From Gammaproteobacteria bacterium (GTDB taxonomy: Bacteria > Pseudomonadota > Gammaproteobacteria > Tenderiales > Tenderiaceae): a DNA stretch of 7,592 nucleotides. The DNA lies in the NCBI GenBank assembly GCA_027001525.1, contig JALTMR010000084.1:1-7592 (forward strand), written 5' to 3'. Positions 7,161 to 7,592 of this stretch are shown here, one piece after another. Made by a program: the position numbers and the translations under genes. Each line of letters opens with the position of its first letter. Position 1 is the first letter of the stretch. The notes under the pieces were generated by a model. The model saw only the letters and a program-made list of their open reading frames with translations, made no database searches and was not told where the DNA came from.

Positions 7161-7550
7161 TCAGGCCAAAGCATCGCGCACGCGCAGCAGCTTTTCACGC
7201 ACGGTATTGGCCAACTCATCCACCCCGGGCCGGGCAACGAGTTTCATGACGGCCACCGGGTCCATGAACGAGACGATGACAGAACCGTCCTCCTCTTCCC
7301 GCACCACCACGTTACAGGGCAGCAACAGGCCAATATCCGCATCAGCCTCAATCGCCTGCTTGGCCAGCGGGGGATTACAGGCACCGAGAATACGGTAGGG
7401 CAAACGGTCGTGATCGAGCTTCTTTTTCATCGTCGCCTTGACGTCAATATCCGTCAGAATACCAAAACCTTCCTTCTGTAACGCCTCGGTCACCCGCTCA
7501 ATGGCGGCATCAAAATTTGAAGCAACTTTCACACTGAATCCGTAAGACAT
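7161..7550 (-). CDS. DUF302 family protein
   Basis: This 129-residue cytoplasmic-type protein has no signal peptide or membrane helix and shows the DUF302 (TT1751-like) pattern: an N-terminal 'F-D-A-A-I-E-R-V-T-E-A-L-Q-K-E-G-F-G-I-L' helix, then 'DIDVKATMKKKL', 'YRILGACNPPLAKQAI' (C58), 'GLLLPCNVVV' (C79) and 'VSFMDP' (about 94-98). The two cysteines fall in the most conserved family segments, so metal or thiol chemistry is possible, but the biochemical role is unknown. Members are common in sulfur-oxidising and other environmental proteobacteria, often near redox or metal genes. The start is ATG at 7548-7550 with a strong ribosome site AAAAGGAGAAGG (complement of 7553-7564) and 6-base core spacing. 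The gene is upstream of copA on the same strand, 99 bases apart, with a terminator between them. A TATATA at 7564-7569 abuts the ribosome site and is too close to act as a normal -10 box; the promoter is probably beyond the window. Confidence 0.9.
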   Translation of the reverse strand: MSYGFSVKVASNFDAAIERVTEALQKEGFGILTDIDVKATMKKKLDHDRLPYRILGACNPPLAKQAIEADADIGLLLPCNVVVREEEDGSVIVSFMDPVAVMKLVARPGVDELANTVREKLLRVRDALA

Positions 7551-7592
7551 AACCTTCTCCTTTTATATACATTCAATTTTCGGGACGCGGCA

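Noticed and set aside
7564..7569. TATATA as a -10 box for the DUF302 gene.
   Set aside because: It would start transcription inside the ribosome binding site, and the 17-bp upstream position reads TGCCGC, unlike a -35 box.

Overview
The window carries five clear protein genes, the tail of a sixth, and one very short candidate gene. sspA followed by sspB is a beta/gammaproteobacterial arrangement. Together with the fairly GC-rich composition, the multidomain c-di-GMP protein and the Cu(I)-ATPase, it points to an environmental gammaproteobacterium. The genus cannot be read from the sequence.

Layout. Positions 2-388 (+) hold the C-terminal end of a secreted-type beta-rich protein that resembles DUF5666. 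About 305 bases without a convincing gene follow. Positions 694-3504 (+) encode a membrane-bound PAS-PAS-GGDEF-EAL cyclic-di-GMP enzyme that starts at TTG. It converges on a leftward block: sspB (3547-3933), sspA (3978-4601), a 25-codon one-helix membrane peptide (4741-4818), a copper-exporting P1B ATPase, copA (4821-7061), and a DUF302 protein (7161-7550).

How the parts work together. SspA (RNA-polymerase-associated stress regulator) and SspB (ClpXP adaptor for ssrA-tagged proteins) form the usual pair and probably share a promoter at about 4700. The copper part is the DUF302 gene, copA and the peptide, which begins 2 bases after the copA stop codon. The peptide resembles the N-terminal membrane anchor of the small cupredoxins often found beside copA, but it has no cupredoxin domain. 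It is therefore either a truncated relic or a stand-alone small membrane protein. A strong intrinsic terminator lies between the DUF302 gene and copA, only 23 bases from the copA start codon. copA must then be expressed by read-through or conditional termination.

Most of the window is ordinary conserved gene content. I see no CRISPR array, insertion sequence, tRNA, rRNA or defence system. The items most worth a second look are the micro-ORF behind copA, the terminator in front of copA, and the rRNA-like promoter core in front of sspA.
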